Assembly (NCBI GenBank): GCA_963806045.1
Contig: CAWDWP010000001.1
Coordinates: forward strand, 1-64,000
Length of the DNA: 64,000 bases
DNA from: DATCHW01 sp963806045
GTDB lineage: Bacteria; Bacteroidota; Ignavibacteria; Tepidaquicellales; Tepidaquicellaceae
Reading direction: 5' to 3'
The position numbers and the translations under genes were made by a program. How positions within the stretch are numbered: the first letter of the stretch is position 1; each line of letters begins with the position of its first letter. The notes under the pieces are model-generated. The model was not told where the DNA came from and did no database searches. It worked only from the letters and a program-made list of their open reading frames with translations. This document shows, piece after piece, positions 36,612 through 48,000 of the stretch.

Positions 36612-38243
36612 ATGAAAAAATTCCACACAATTTTAATCGTATTTTTTATTCTTTTCTTTTTGCCACTCATATTACATTCTCAGGTTATGCAGGAGTGGAT
36701 TAAATTTTATTATAACTCGTCAAGATATGCACAAGGTCAATTTATTACACAGGACACAAGTGGGAATATAATAGTTGCAGGGAATGGAGGGGGTCAAAAT
36801 TTTGCAGTTATTAAATATGATAATACAGGGACTCAAAAATGGATTAAGATTTTTAATACAGATCCTTTATATTCTTCTCCTGATTGTTTAATTGCCGATA
36901 AATATGGCGATATATATTTTTCTTATACGTCCTGGATTTCAGATTTCGTTTTCATAAAAATTTCAAAAGATGGAGTTATTTTATGGCAGAGGACTTATTC
37001 TAGTCCATCTTCTGGAAATAGACAAATAATTGGAGTTGTATTAACCTCTTCCGGGTATCCAATATTTTGCGGAACATTACCTTTCGCTGGAACAAAAGAA
37101 GATTTTTTTATGATTAAATATTCCCCTTCCGGAGACTCACTTTGGACTGCAAGATATAATTCTTTAAATAATAATTCAGATAATGCCAGTTCATTAGCGA
37201 TAGGAAAAGACGGTAGTCTGCTTATATCCGGCTATAGGGTAAATTATGCATCAGGTATTAATCCAAGTTTTCTAACAGTCAAATATGATTCTAATGGTGT
37301 ATTTAAATGGGCAAGAACTTATGGTAATCCCGATTCATCAAATTCTTTATATGACGGGGCTTTTGACAATAACGGAAATGTTTATGTGACAGGAGAATTA
37401 AACCAAAAAGCTTTATGCACAATAAAATATGACGCCAGCGGGGATTTAAAATGGGTTAGAACATATTCTAACACTTCTTCAACAAACCCTTATGCTATAA
37501 GAACAGATAATTTGGGAAATGTTATTGTTACTGCACTTAATACATCATCATTTGAACGATATGTAACCACTGTAAAATATGATTCTTTGGGAAATCAGTT
37601 ATGGGTTAATTCACTTACGGAAATTAGCACTACTTCGACAATGCTAAATAACCGAAACTGCATAAATTTAGATAGTTCAAATAATATTTATTTGACCGGA
37701 ACCTATTATATAAGATATCAATCGCCTGCTCAACTCGGTATATTTACAGCAAATATTAATTCAGATGGATCTTTACATTGGTTCAAGACTTTTTATGGAA
37801 ACAAGAAATATGATTATGGTGGATATGGGGTAGTTGTTGATAATTATAGAAGTGTTTATATAGTCGGCACAACTCAGGATTCATTAAATGGATTTGGTTT
37901 TGTAACTATTAAATACTCACAACCTACTGCAATAACACAAATTAAAACTGAAATACCTAACAATTATAAGCTTTTCCAGAACTATCCGAATCCTTTTAAT
38001 AATACAACAAAAATCCAATATCAGGTACCGGAGAATTCTCTTGTTCAATTAAAAGTTTTCGATATACTCGGAAGAGAAGTTAGTAACTTGGTTAACGAAT
38101 TTCAAAATCCCGGTACATATGAAACAAGTTTTAACGCTCAGGATCTGGCGAGTAGTATTTATATTTATGAATTAAAAGTAATAAATCAGGATAAATATTC
38201 AATAAAATTCAGAGAAGTAAAACGTATGGTTTTAATTAAGTGA
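36612..38243 (+). CDS. Secreted SBBP-like propeller protein with T9SS sorting domain
   Basis: 543 aa. The signal peptide (ILIVFFILFFLPLILHSQ) is followed by repeats of the GNIIVAGNGGGQNFAVIKYD type, with NxYVTGEL and LxVKYDSNGVFKW cores. These are typical of SBBP/delta-60-like beta-propellers. The sorting domain starts NYPNPFNNTTKIQYQVP and ends KRMVLIK. It has Asn instead of Pro in the NPFN(P) box, which may matter for recognition but is seen occasionally. No catalytic motif. Probably an exported surface protein. Confidence 0.8.
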   Translation: MKKFHTILIVFFILFFLPLILHSQVMQEWIKFYYNSSRYAQGQFITQDTSGNIIVAGNGGGQNFAVIKYDNTGTQKWIKIFNTDPLYSSPDCLIADKYGDIYFSYTSWISDFVFIKISKDGVILWQRTYSSPSSGNRQIIGVVLTSSGYPIFCGTLPFAGTKEDFFMIKYSPSGDSLWTARYNSLNNNSDNASSLAIGKDGSLLISGYRVNYASGINPSFLTVKYDSNGVFKWARTYGNPDSSNSLYDGAFDNNGNVYVTGELNQKALCTIKYDASGDLKWVRTYSNTSSTNPYAIRTDNLGNVIVTALNTSSFERYVTTVKYDSLGNQLWVNSLTEISTTSTMLNNRNCINLDSSNNIYLTGTYYIRYQSPAQLGIFTANINSDGSLHWFKTFYGNKKYDYGGYGVVVDNYRSVYIVGTTQDSLNGFGFVTIKYSQPTAITQIKTEIPNNYKLFQNYPNPFNNTTKIQYQVPENSLVQLKVFDILGREVSNLVNEFQNPGTYETSFNAQDLASSIYIYELKVINQDKYSIKFREVKRMVLIK

Positions 38244-38373
38244 TTTTAAAATGGTTCAGTGATTGCCGCTTTATCCTTAATTTTTACAAAATAACAGCAA
38301 GTAATTTATAAGCAAACATAGTCAGTATCAAAACAAAAATCTTTTTAATATTAAAATTGAAAGGAATAAAGTT

Positions 38374-41300
38374 ATGAGGAATTTTATGTTATTTATTATC
38401 AGTTTGTTTTTTGCTGTAGCAGCGCAGTCTCAGCAGAATTCGTGGAATTATTTAAATTTCGAATGCGGAGGATATGTAACCGAAATAATTCCCGTACAAT
38501 ATATGGGAGAACTTCCACCAATAAACAGTCAGGTTCTTTACGCAAGAACAGACGTTGGAGGAGTATATCGCTCTTCCGATAACGGTCAGAACTGGAAAAG
38601 TATAAATAATTATTATAGAACTTCAAGTGGTAATCCCGGACTCGAAGTCTCCGGGTTAAGCATTCAAGGAATGGCTGTAAAAGATAATGAAACCGGTACA
38701 GAAACCGTTATAATAGCAACAGGAAATTATAGAGAAGGTATGAATCCTACAGCTTGTATATTTAAATCTACAAACAGTGGACAAACCTGGTCTAATGCAA
38801 CTTTTAATGATAATGACGGAATACTATTTCAGGGAAATAATTTCCCTGTTAAGATAGGAGGTCCCTGCATTACTTATGACCCGAATAACCCTGATTGGCT
38901 CTTTACCGGAGGTATGTTTCCGAGTACGAATGGTGGCGGAATATCTTATTTATATAAAAGTGTAAATAACGGACAAAGCTGGTCTCGAAGTATTGCAGGT
39001 GTCGAGAACTTTCCAGGTATTGATGGAGAATGCATTATCTGTATATCAATGAAGCTTGGAAGTGATCACATATGGGTCGGGACTTCAAAAAGAATAGTAT
39101 ATACAACTAATGGAGGCGCTAATTGGTATCCAATAGAAATACCGATAACACCAGGCGAAGCAAATCCTTTTATAAAAAGGATTATTTTTAAAAACACTAC
39201 TAATGAGACAGTAGCGTTTTTCACCTGGGGAAATTATGAAAATGGAAGGACAGGAATAGGAAAATTGACCCTAAATACAAGTAATAATACGTGGGAATAT
39301 CAGGATTTAACATCAAATTTTAATGCATCAAATCCAAGCGGTTTATTTTCTGCACTTAACTTTGTTAATATATCGGAAAATATAATAATTGCAGGGTTAT
39401 ATCAGAGACCTTTAAAAATAACAACTAATTTTGGAATTAACTGGTCGTCTGATGTTTTATTTAATTTTACAACCGGTTATACTCCCGGTGAACCGAATTA
39501 TCATAATATTCCAAATCATCAAGATCGCGGAGCATTAAATGATCAGATTTACGATGGAATAAGTTGTTTAACGAGAAATCCTAATGATTGGGGTACATCA
39601 ACGGCTGTATGGTATATGAGTGGCGGAGCAGGAGGAAGGAAAACGGCTCCATCTTACGGTGTAGATGGAAGTGATTTTGGTAATTCTAAGTGGCAATATA
39701 CAATTAAAGGACAAACAATGCCTGTTATGTATGATGTTGCTTTCCATAATTTACATTTTAATAATATTGATAAACAGTCTATATTTATGCCAATGTCTGA
39801 TTGGACGATGAGTTGGGAATATTTACAGAATATCAATTTCACCAGTTCTAATGTTATGATACCAACTCCTTTTCAATATGATAGAAAAAGAACTTTGTTG
39901 TGTAATTATGATACCTACATTTCAAATGTAACAAGGATTTTATTTGATCCGAATTATCCTAATATCTCATATTGCGTCGGCGGAAGTGTTTATGATTTTA
40001 CAAAATCGGGAACAAGTTGTACAGATAGATACTTTGCGGGTTTTTACAAAAGATTAGATGTTGATGGTTCCGGAAATAACATTGATATTAATAGAGTAAT
40101 AAACGGACCTTTTTTAAATATTCCTGAGAGAGCAATCGTTGATGCTATTATAGTTAAAACCTCTAATAATTCAAATAAGATTATAGCTTTAGTTGGAACG
40201 ACTTATAACAATACACCTCCTAATGGAACTACTACGGGTATATTTTATTCAACAGATGAAGGAGCAAGTTGGAACCCAACGTCATTTGAATTACCTTGTC
40301 AAGACCCCAATATATCAACTCAAGTAAAATATTCTCATTCCATAATAAGCAGTTTAACAAATAGTATTAATGGAAACATAGAAGCATTATTTAACGGTCA
40401 TTTTTCGCTATGCGATGCTGAAAATGGTATAATATATCTGTGGCTTGGATCATCAGATAGTGATGGAGGTGGACTATTTGTATCATTGAATAATGGTGAT
40501 AGTTGGGCTTATGTTCCCAATACACCGAATACAGGTTTCCTCGGTCCAGGTTCTCTAAAATATTTAGGAAATAACGAAATTGCTTTAGCCGTTAGGGGAT
40601 TTGGATATGGACAGAAAGGATTATTTAAAGGAACAATAAATACATCAGATGGAGGTGTATCATGGTCAGAATTTGGAGTTGTCGGAATCTGAAGAATTTT
40701 TGAGCGCAGAACATCTCGACTATCAGGCACCCGGAACATGGGTTGTTTATGGTAAAAGGTCTGTTTCTGAATTAAATCAGATTTATAAATCGACAAATAA
40801 TGGAACAAGTTGGATACGTGTTCCTGAATATCCTGAAACTCTTCCATATTTCCCAAAAGTAAATAGCTTGCGTATAAGACCTTCTCCTTATAATAACGAA
40901 CTATGGATAGCGACATCAGGGCAAGGAGTCTATATTTATAAGAATTTTCAGAAAAATTGCTTGCCTGATATTACAAGCCATTTTGTCATTCAGGATCAGC
41001 CTTATACATACGATTGCGATAATGATATAGTAGTGAAAAACGGAGGTTTCCTGGAAATAAAAAATTGTTCATCATTTAAAATGCCTTCCGGAAAATCAAT
41101 AAAAGTTGAAGCTGGTGGGAAGTTAGTATGCGACCATGTTAATTTCAATTGCTGTGATCCGGAGCAAATGTTCGGAGGCATCGAGCTAAGTAATGTCGCT
41201 GTTGGTACTGAAATTAAAAACTGTATATTTAATAATGTAAATACGGCTATTAAAATCACAAATATTTTACCGGAGGGTCCCCCATCTACCTGGCCATATT

Positions 41301-43195
41301 TCGTTCCGATTAACGGACAAGATATAGAAAATAATATATTCAATATTACAGGAACTATTGCAGCTTATACAACCGGAATTGAAGGATATAACGTATATGG
41401 ATTGACATTGACAGGAAATACTTTCAATAATTCCGGTCCGACTATTCATTGCGTTGTACTAATAAATGATAAGCCATACTATGAAAGGTCTCCGCGTAAC
41501 AATATCACTAATAATATTATCAATGGGGGAGAATTGCAATTATCGGTTACCGGCTTTGATTCCGAGCTTGCATCTTATTATATAGCAAATAATACACTTA
41601 ACACATCTGAAGGTATCTGCTTTTTCGGTAGAATGATAACAGGTTTTATTGAAAATAATACCTTCGAATCAAACGGAGAGAACACGCTAAACTTATTTCA
41701 AAGCAATCCGTATTTATTGGACAATACTATTAGTAACACAGGTACCGGTTTATGTTTGAATCTCGAGGATTCATATCCTATACTTGCCCCGATTCCGGAT
41801 GGTAACGGAAATTTAATCTGGTATGGAGGCAGAAACACTTTTAATTCCTCAGATGCCGATAATATACTAATAAGGAGGGGATATCCGACTATTAATTGGG
41901 GAATGAACAATTTTACTGTGAGAAATTCCGATTATTTTCATATATCCGGAGAAGTTGATGACGTACTTGGAGATAGATATAAATGCAGAGATAATTGCTG
42001 GTACGGTGGAGAAGATGGAATACCGCTAATAGATATTTATAATAATATAATTAATCCTTTGAGCTTAGATTACGCAAGTAATATAACTTGTACACAACAA
42101 TTAGCATATAACGGGTATTTTCTGTCCCAAATTACGAACAATATTAATGATACCATCTTTACAAGTGTTGATAATACAGGAAGCACGGTACCGCAGGATG
42201 AAATAAATTTTTCCGGTGGTTTGAAAGATAAGGAAATAACATTATTTACCTCTGCTGAGAGTAAATTTAAAACCATCATTAACAACTATCCGTCAAGTAA
42301 ATATCTTAATGGCTCCCTGATTGAACTGTATTGTTGTTACAAAAAAATGGATACGCTTAATAATGACAACAGAATAATACTATTTACGGAATTAAAAAAT
42401 TACATAGCACAAAAGATTCAACAGTATCAAAGTAACCTGGCATTTACAGATGTAGCTTATAATTTACTATTAATGTCAAAAGTTATGGTCGGTGAGTTGA
42501 ATGATGCAGCAGACGGCTATCAGTTTTTATCTTTAAACCATCCTGAACCTGAAAGAAGACTTCTGGCAAGTATGGATTATGAATGCGTATTAGAAATGAT
42601 GGGAAACGGTGGGAGTGAAATGGAATCAACCACAGAATTATCATCAATAGAAAAAAATGTAGAAAGATTTATTATCAAAGATACTTTAGCAAAAATAGCT
42701 TCTAAAAATTATGACAAAGAAAAAAACAGAATAAAATTTAATGTTGATGCAAACAAAGTAAAAATTGATGCTGCAACAGAGAAAAAATTTGATGATAAAG
42801 TAAGATACAATCTTTTAAATACAAAACACCTTTCAAAAGAACAAAAGAATAAAAATAGAATTGAGAATATAATGCTTATTGCGGGTGTTAAACAAACCCG
42901 TACGAAAGAAATAACAAACATAGTTCCAACTAAATACCAATTATATCAGAATTATCCAAATCCTTTCAACCCGATAACAAAAATAGTATTCGATTTACCA
43001 AAAGATGCAAATGTAAAACTGATAATTTATGATATACTTGGCAGAGAGATACAAACACTTATGAACAATGAATTTAAGAAAGCCGGTAAATATATGGTTG
43101 AATTCAACGGAAGTAACCTTGCAAGCGGAGTGTATTTCTATAGGATTCAATCGGGCGATTTTGTAAGCGTTAAAAAGATGGTAATGATAAAATGA
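38374..43195 (+). CDS. Very large secreted propeller plus beta-helix T9SS protein, one frameshift
   Basis: About 1600 aa when joined. The N-terminal signal peptide (NFMLFIISLFFAVAAQSQ) is followed by a VPS10/BNR-like propeller with RSSDNGQNWKS, KSTNSGQTWSN and STDEGASWNP turns. After a one-base shift near 40690 the frame continues with a parallel beta-helix (Asn/Gly-rich strands such as NNTLNTSEGICFFGRM and NTFNNSGPTIHC). A helical segment comes next, and then the sorting domain (NYPNPFNPITK to KKMVMIK). Beta-helix and propeller modules together suggest carbohydrate interaction. The product could be split if the frameshift is real. Confidence 0.78.
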
Positions 43196-43353
43196 CAACC
43201 GTCGAATTATCAAATCCGTCGGATGAAGCAGGAAACTTCTTCTTTTTCGACTGGTTGATTATGCTAAACGGGCATTTGTTCTAACAAAAAAATATATAGG
43301 ACAAATGTCCGTATTTTAAGAAACAGAAAAAATAGTACTGTTAATAAATATTT

Positions 43354-44499
43354 TTATATCCCTGTCCTTATTCTTCGGGGGCAGGGTGGAAGTTTTACAT
43401 CGTCAATTTCGTCGTAGTTCGCTTCTATGCAGGTAAGCGGGTCACAGCAAGTGTGGCATACACGCTTATAGGCTCCGAATCCGAGAAGTTCTATATCCGG
43501 AGAAAGAAAATCATTTTTTACCGGTTCATCCTTTAATAAATCCGTGCTCAGATATTTTTTATTATCGTCAGGGAATACTGTTACGACAATAGCATCCTTG
43601 CCAAGTTCGTTCTGAATTTTTAAGGCGCCGATAAAATTTGCTCCCGATGAAATTCCTACCCCAATTCCGAGCTGTGAAGCAAGTTTCTGAGCCATTAATA
43701 TTGCATCTCCGTCATCTGCACTTACGATATGGTCAAGAAAATTCAAATCAACAATCGGCGGTATGAACTCATCTGATATTCCCTGAATTCTGTGCTTGCC
43801 AACTTTGTGCCCGGTTGATAATGTCGGTGAATTAAATGGTTCCAGCGGATGGATTTTAACCTGCGGATGCATTTCTTTGAGATATTTTCCGACACCCATA
43901 ATAGTCCCTCCGGTTCCAACCCCTGCAACAAAAGCATCAGGTTTAAGGCTGCGGAACCTCATCTGCCACCAGATTTCCGGTCCTGTGGTTTCGTAATGAG
44001 CATCACAATTGTCTTCGTTTGAAAACTGCCTGGGGAGAAAAGTGTTATCGTTTGAAATTGCATAATCTTCTGCTCTTTTAATGCTTCCGAGAAAACCGCC
44101 TTCTTCTTTGCTGACCAGATTTATTTTTGCACCAAGGCTTTTTATCAGTTCAATTCTTTCCCGGCTCATCCAGTCCGGCATAAAAATAATTACCTGATGA
44201 CCAAGTGCCCTTCCGATTGCTGAGAATGATATCCCTGTATTTCCGCTGGTTGCTTCCAGAATTATTGAGCCTTTGTGAATTGTTCCTCGTGAATATGCTT
44301 TTTTTATTATGTGTATTGCCATACGGTCCTTAATGCTTCCTGTCATATTCATATTTTCTGCTTTTGCATATATTGTCCGCAGTTCATTCCTGTAATAGAA
44401 TTCAATTGCCAGCAGGGGAGTGTTTCCGACAAGGTGAGATATACTGTGAATTTTGCGCTCATTTACTACGGGATTCATTTTGATACCGATTAATTTCAA
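43354..44499 (-). CDS. PLP-dependent cysteine synthase-like enzyme with Cys-rich tail
   Basis: 381 aa. The PLP-binding lysine is in TGSIKDRMAIHIIKKA (about residues 54-69). The phosphate-binding loop follows in LEATSGNTGISFSAIGRALG, and GVGTGGTIMGVGKYLKE is present. This is the O-acetylserine sulfhydrylase/cystathionine beta-synthase fold type II. Uncommon for the family is a C-terminal extension with CHTCCDPLTC and a further Cys, which might bind metal or sulfur. The start could be the ATG at 44497 or the one 21 bp downstream (MNPVVNERK). Substrate assignment needs comparison. Confidence 0.8.
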   Translation of the reverse strand: MKLIGIKMNPVVNERKIHSISHLVGNTPLLAIEFYYRNELRTIYAKAENMNMTGSIKDRMAIHIIKKAYSRGTIHKGSIILEATSGNTGISFSAIGRALGHQVIIFMPDWMSRERIELIKSLGAKINLVSKEEGGFLGSIKRAEDYAISNDNTFLPRQFSNEDNCDAHYETTGPEIWWQMRFRSLKPDAFVAGVGTGGTIMGVGKYLKEMHPQVKIHPLEPFNSPTLSTGHKVGKHRIQGISDEFIPPIVDLNFLDHIVSADDGDAILMAQKLASQLGIGVGISSGANFIGALKIQNELGKDAIVVTVFPDDNKKYLSTDLLKDEPVKNDFLSPDIELLGFGAYKRVCHTCCDPLTCIEANYDEIDDVKLPPCPRRIRTGI

Positions 44500-44612
44500 A
44501 AAAATAAAATAAAAAAATAATTATATATATACTATGTTTTAAAAATTATTGTGTATAGGTGAGAAGTAAATCTGTTTAAAATAATATTTCTAATTTATAT
44601 TTTTTTTCACCA

Positions 44613-44754
44613 TTTTGGCTAAAGCCATTTTGGTGTTAGTTCTATAAACCCCGTTCCTCCCGGGAGGACAGGCTGTAAACGACGGGGTAATTATTATTTT
44701 CCCCACCGTTTACGGTGGGGTAGAATTCTACAAAAAAACCGGCTTTAGCCAAAA
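44613..44754. mobile_element. 142-bp MITE-like element with 14-bp terminal inverted repeats
   Basis: Ends TTTTGGCTAAAGCC (44613-44626) and GGCTTTAGCCAAAA (44741-44754) are exact complements. Inside is a second strong hairpin, CCCCACCGTTTACGGTGGGG (44701-44720), and a CCCCGT/ACGGGG pair. The element has no coding capacity. No target-site duplication was recognised by eye. It is probably a non-autonomous mobile or REP-type element. Confidence 0.7.
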
Positions 44755-44845
44755 CAAAAGAATTATAAGTCAGGTGAAGATTATCGTTTGTTTTTCACCT
44801 AGTCTGGCAGACACAAAGGAAAACGAAGGTGAATTTATGATAGCG

Positions 44846-44990
44846 CAGAGTCTCCTATTAATTTATAATTGATTGCTCAGGAAGACTCTGCTAATAAATA
44901 AAAATTTATATTTGATTGTTTAGGAAGACTCTGCTAATAAATGAGATTTTATAATTGATTGTTAAGGAAGGCTCTACTAATAAATAAATT
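44846..44990. repeat. 43-bp tandem repeat, three copies
   Basis: Units anchored at GGAAGACTCTGC start at 44880, 44923 and 44966 (period 43 bp); the third is degenerate (GGAAGGCTCTAC). The first copy is preceded by GCAGAGTCTCC at 44845-44855, which forms an inverted pair with GACTCTGC. Units share TTTATAATTGATTG. There are too few copies, no spacer variation and no cas genes, so it is not a CRISPR array. Confidence 0.75.
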
Positions 44991-45047
44991 TTTAATTTTA
45001 AATTTCAGTTTTAAATTTTCAATTTAAAATTTTAATTTCATTAAAAA

Positions 45048-48000
45048 TTATAACAGCCCGGCAACAGTATTCTTGAATTCGTTTATATCGAAAGGTTTTG
45101 AAATATAATGTGTACATCCCCCCTCCAGAAATTTTTCTTTATCCCCGACCATAGCATATGCGGTTACTGCAACAATCGGTGTATCTTTATATCCGGGAAG
45201 TTTTTTTATTTCCTGTGCAGCATCCAGTCCGCTCATTCCTTTTAAACCAATATCCATCAGGATTACATCGTACTTATTCGTTTTTGCCTTTTCTATGGCC
45301 TCATATCCGTTTGTAACGGTTTCCATTTCACATAAATTTTTCAGAATAACCTGGATGGTAAGTATCGTATCGCTATCATCTTCAACTAAAAGTATTTTCT
45401 TATCCATATATTTATGCGGATTTAAATTCTTAGTAATATTTGGTTCCGGTGTCTTGCTTTCTTTAGCTGAGTTATATTTTAATGGAAGGCGCACTGTAAA
45501 GGTAGAACCTGCACCCAGTTTGCTTTGAACTTTTATTTCTCCGTTTAAAATTTCAACGAATTTTTTGGTCAGTGTTAATCCTAATCCGGTTCCTTCAAAT
45601 TTCCGTGCCAACCCGTCACTGACCTGTCTGAAAGGCTCAAAGATTGCGTCCTGAAGATTATCCGGAATACCTATTCCTGTATCTGTGATTTTAAGGATTA
45701 TGTTTTCAACGGCGTTCACGTTTTCACGGTTTAATTTAACCGTTATATCTCCTTTTTCGGTATATACAACTGCGTTTTGAATCAGATTTGTTATGATATG
45801 ATCAAAAATTCTTCTGTCAACTTCCAGATAAATATCTTCTTCTATATCTCCATGCAGAAACAATCCTTTTTCTTTCGCAGATGCATCGAATAATTGCACT
45901 GAGTCTTTTACAACTTTTGAAATGTTAATGTTTTCAAGTTTTAAATCCATTTTATCTGCTTCGACTCTTGATAAATCAAGAATTGAATTCAGTGTGCTGG
46001 TTAATCTTTTTCCTCCATTCAGGATAATCCCTGCCATTTCTTTATATCCCTTATCGGTCAGTTCATCATATAAAATATCTGCAAATCCAAGAATTCCGGT
46101 CATTGGTGTTCTAAGTTCATGGCTCATGTTCGCAAGAAAAGTGGATTTTAGTCTGTTCATTTCTTCCGCTTTTTCCTTGGCAATCCGCATATCCTCTTCT
46201 GTTTTTTTCTTAGCGGTAATATCCCTGATGATAGCGCTTAACAACACTTTACTGCCAAGATGAATTGCGTTTAAAGAAACTTCCGCATCAAATAAATTTC
46301 CATCTGCTTTTTTGTACAGCCATTCAAACTCCATTGGTTTCCCGCCATAAGCTTCGTTTGCTAATGAGTCGAATTTTTCTTTCGAATTCCGGTTATCTTT
46401 TTGTATCTCCGGAGACAGGTCAAGAGAAGATTTGTTCAGCAGTTCATTCCGGTTAAAACCAAATAACTCTTCTGTTTTTTTATTAAAATCAATAATCTTA
46501 TCTTCATCCATCAGCATAATTGCATCATTTGCATTTTCAAAAACAGTTTTAAACCTTTTCTCTGAAATTAATAATGCTTCGATTGCTTTCCGTTTCTGCA
46601 ATTCTTTTTCAAAATTATCTAAAGCATAGGAAATATCATATATCACTTCTTCAAAAAGTACTATTTCTTCCTCCTTGAAAAAATCTGTGCCATCAGAATA
46701 TAGATTCAGATTTCCTATTACCTTTCCGGCTTTTTTAATTGGAAAGGAAGCCGATGACCGGAATCCCCGTTTTAAGCAATCTTGCTTCCATGGAGCCATA
46801 GACATTAGATAATCATTTTCAATATCATTGCTTATAATATATTTCCCTTCCCTTATTGACCTGCCGGCGGGACTTTTCCCTTCCGGTACATCGAGATCTG
46901 TTATTTTAATAATGTCAAGATAACCATCTGAATAGCCATTGGATGCTGCCGGGATTACCCGATGTGTATTTTCCTCTTTCATGCCTATCCATGCAAAAAG
47001 AAATTTGCCGTATTTTACACATACTTCGCAAATCCTGTCAAATAATTTTTCGCGTTCTTTAGTCAGGACGATTGCCTGGTTAACCTGGCTCAAAACGGCA
47101 TATATTCGGTTAAGGTTTGTTATTTTCTCTTCAGCTTTTTTTCTCTCCGATATATCACGGATTATTCCCTGAAAAAAAGGATTCCCGTCTATTATTATTT
47201 CCCTGGAGCTGATTTCTACGGGAAATTTTGTTCCGTCTTTTTTTACATGAATTGTTTCGTATAACATTCCTCCTTTTTCGTGCAATGTGTTAAAAATAGA
47301 TTCCATTTCCTTTTGTGTGTCGGGAGGTCTGAAGTTCTTTAGGTTAAGTTTCAGTAATTCTTCTTTTGTATATCCGTATACGGATAATGCACGGTCATTT
47401 GCTTCCAACAATTTACCGTTTTTATCCGTTAAAACCATGACGTCGTTTGCATATTTTACAACATATTCAAAGTGCTCTTTAAGAGCCTCTCTTTTTACCT
47501 CTGCAATATATAAACTTCTGTAATGTGAGGCTTTCTGTCTATTCCAGATATATAAAATAATGCTGCCTACAATAATTAAGAACAGACTAATCAGAATTAC
47601 CGTAAACGTTGTTACCTGGTCTATGCCTGCATACAACTCTCCCTTTTCCATTTTAGAAATCATAATCCAGTCTGTTCCAATTACAGGTTTAATCACTCCA
47701 ATAACCTGTTTATTCTGGTAATCAACTCCTTCCGTAATTCCCCTTACGCCATTTATTGCTTTTATAGCCAGAACATTGACATTATCCCCGGTTATTCTGT
47801 ATTTCAAGGCAGCGTTTTTTCTGTTCTTTAAATCATTTAAGTATAATGCATCGTTGCCGTCTTTTTTAATCAACAGGCATTCAGCTGTCTCGCTGGCAGT
47901 AGGCCAGGTTTGAATCATCGGATACAAATAATCATACGGATCAATTTCCAGTAACAGTAATTCTTTAACGTCTGAATCGTAGTTAGTAATTAAAGGTATA

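Noticed and set aside
40649..43195. Independent secreted gene starting at 40649
   Set aside because: It has no signal peptide or ribosome binding site and continues the frame of the propeller gene after a one-base shift.
44846..44990. Possible CRISPR array in the 43-bp tandem repeats
   Set aside because: Three units directly abut with no unique spacers, the third is degenerate and there are no cas genes.
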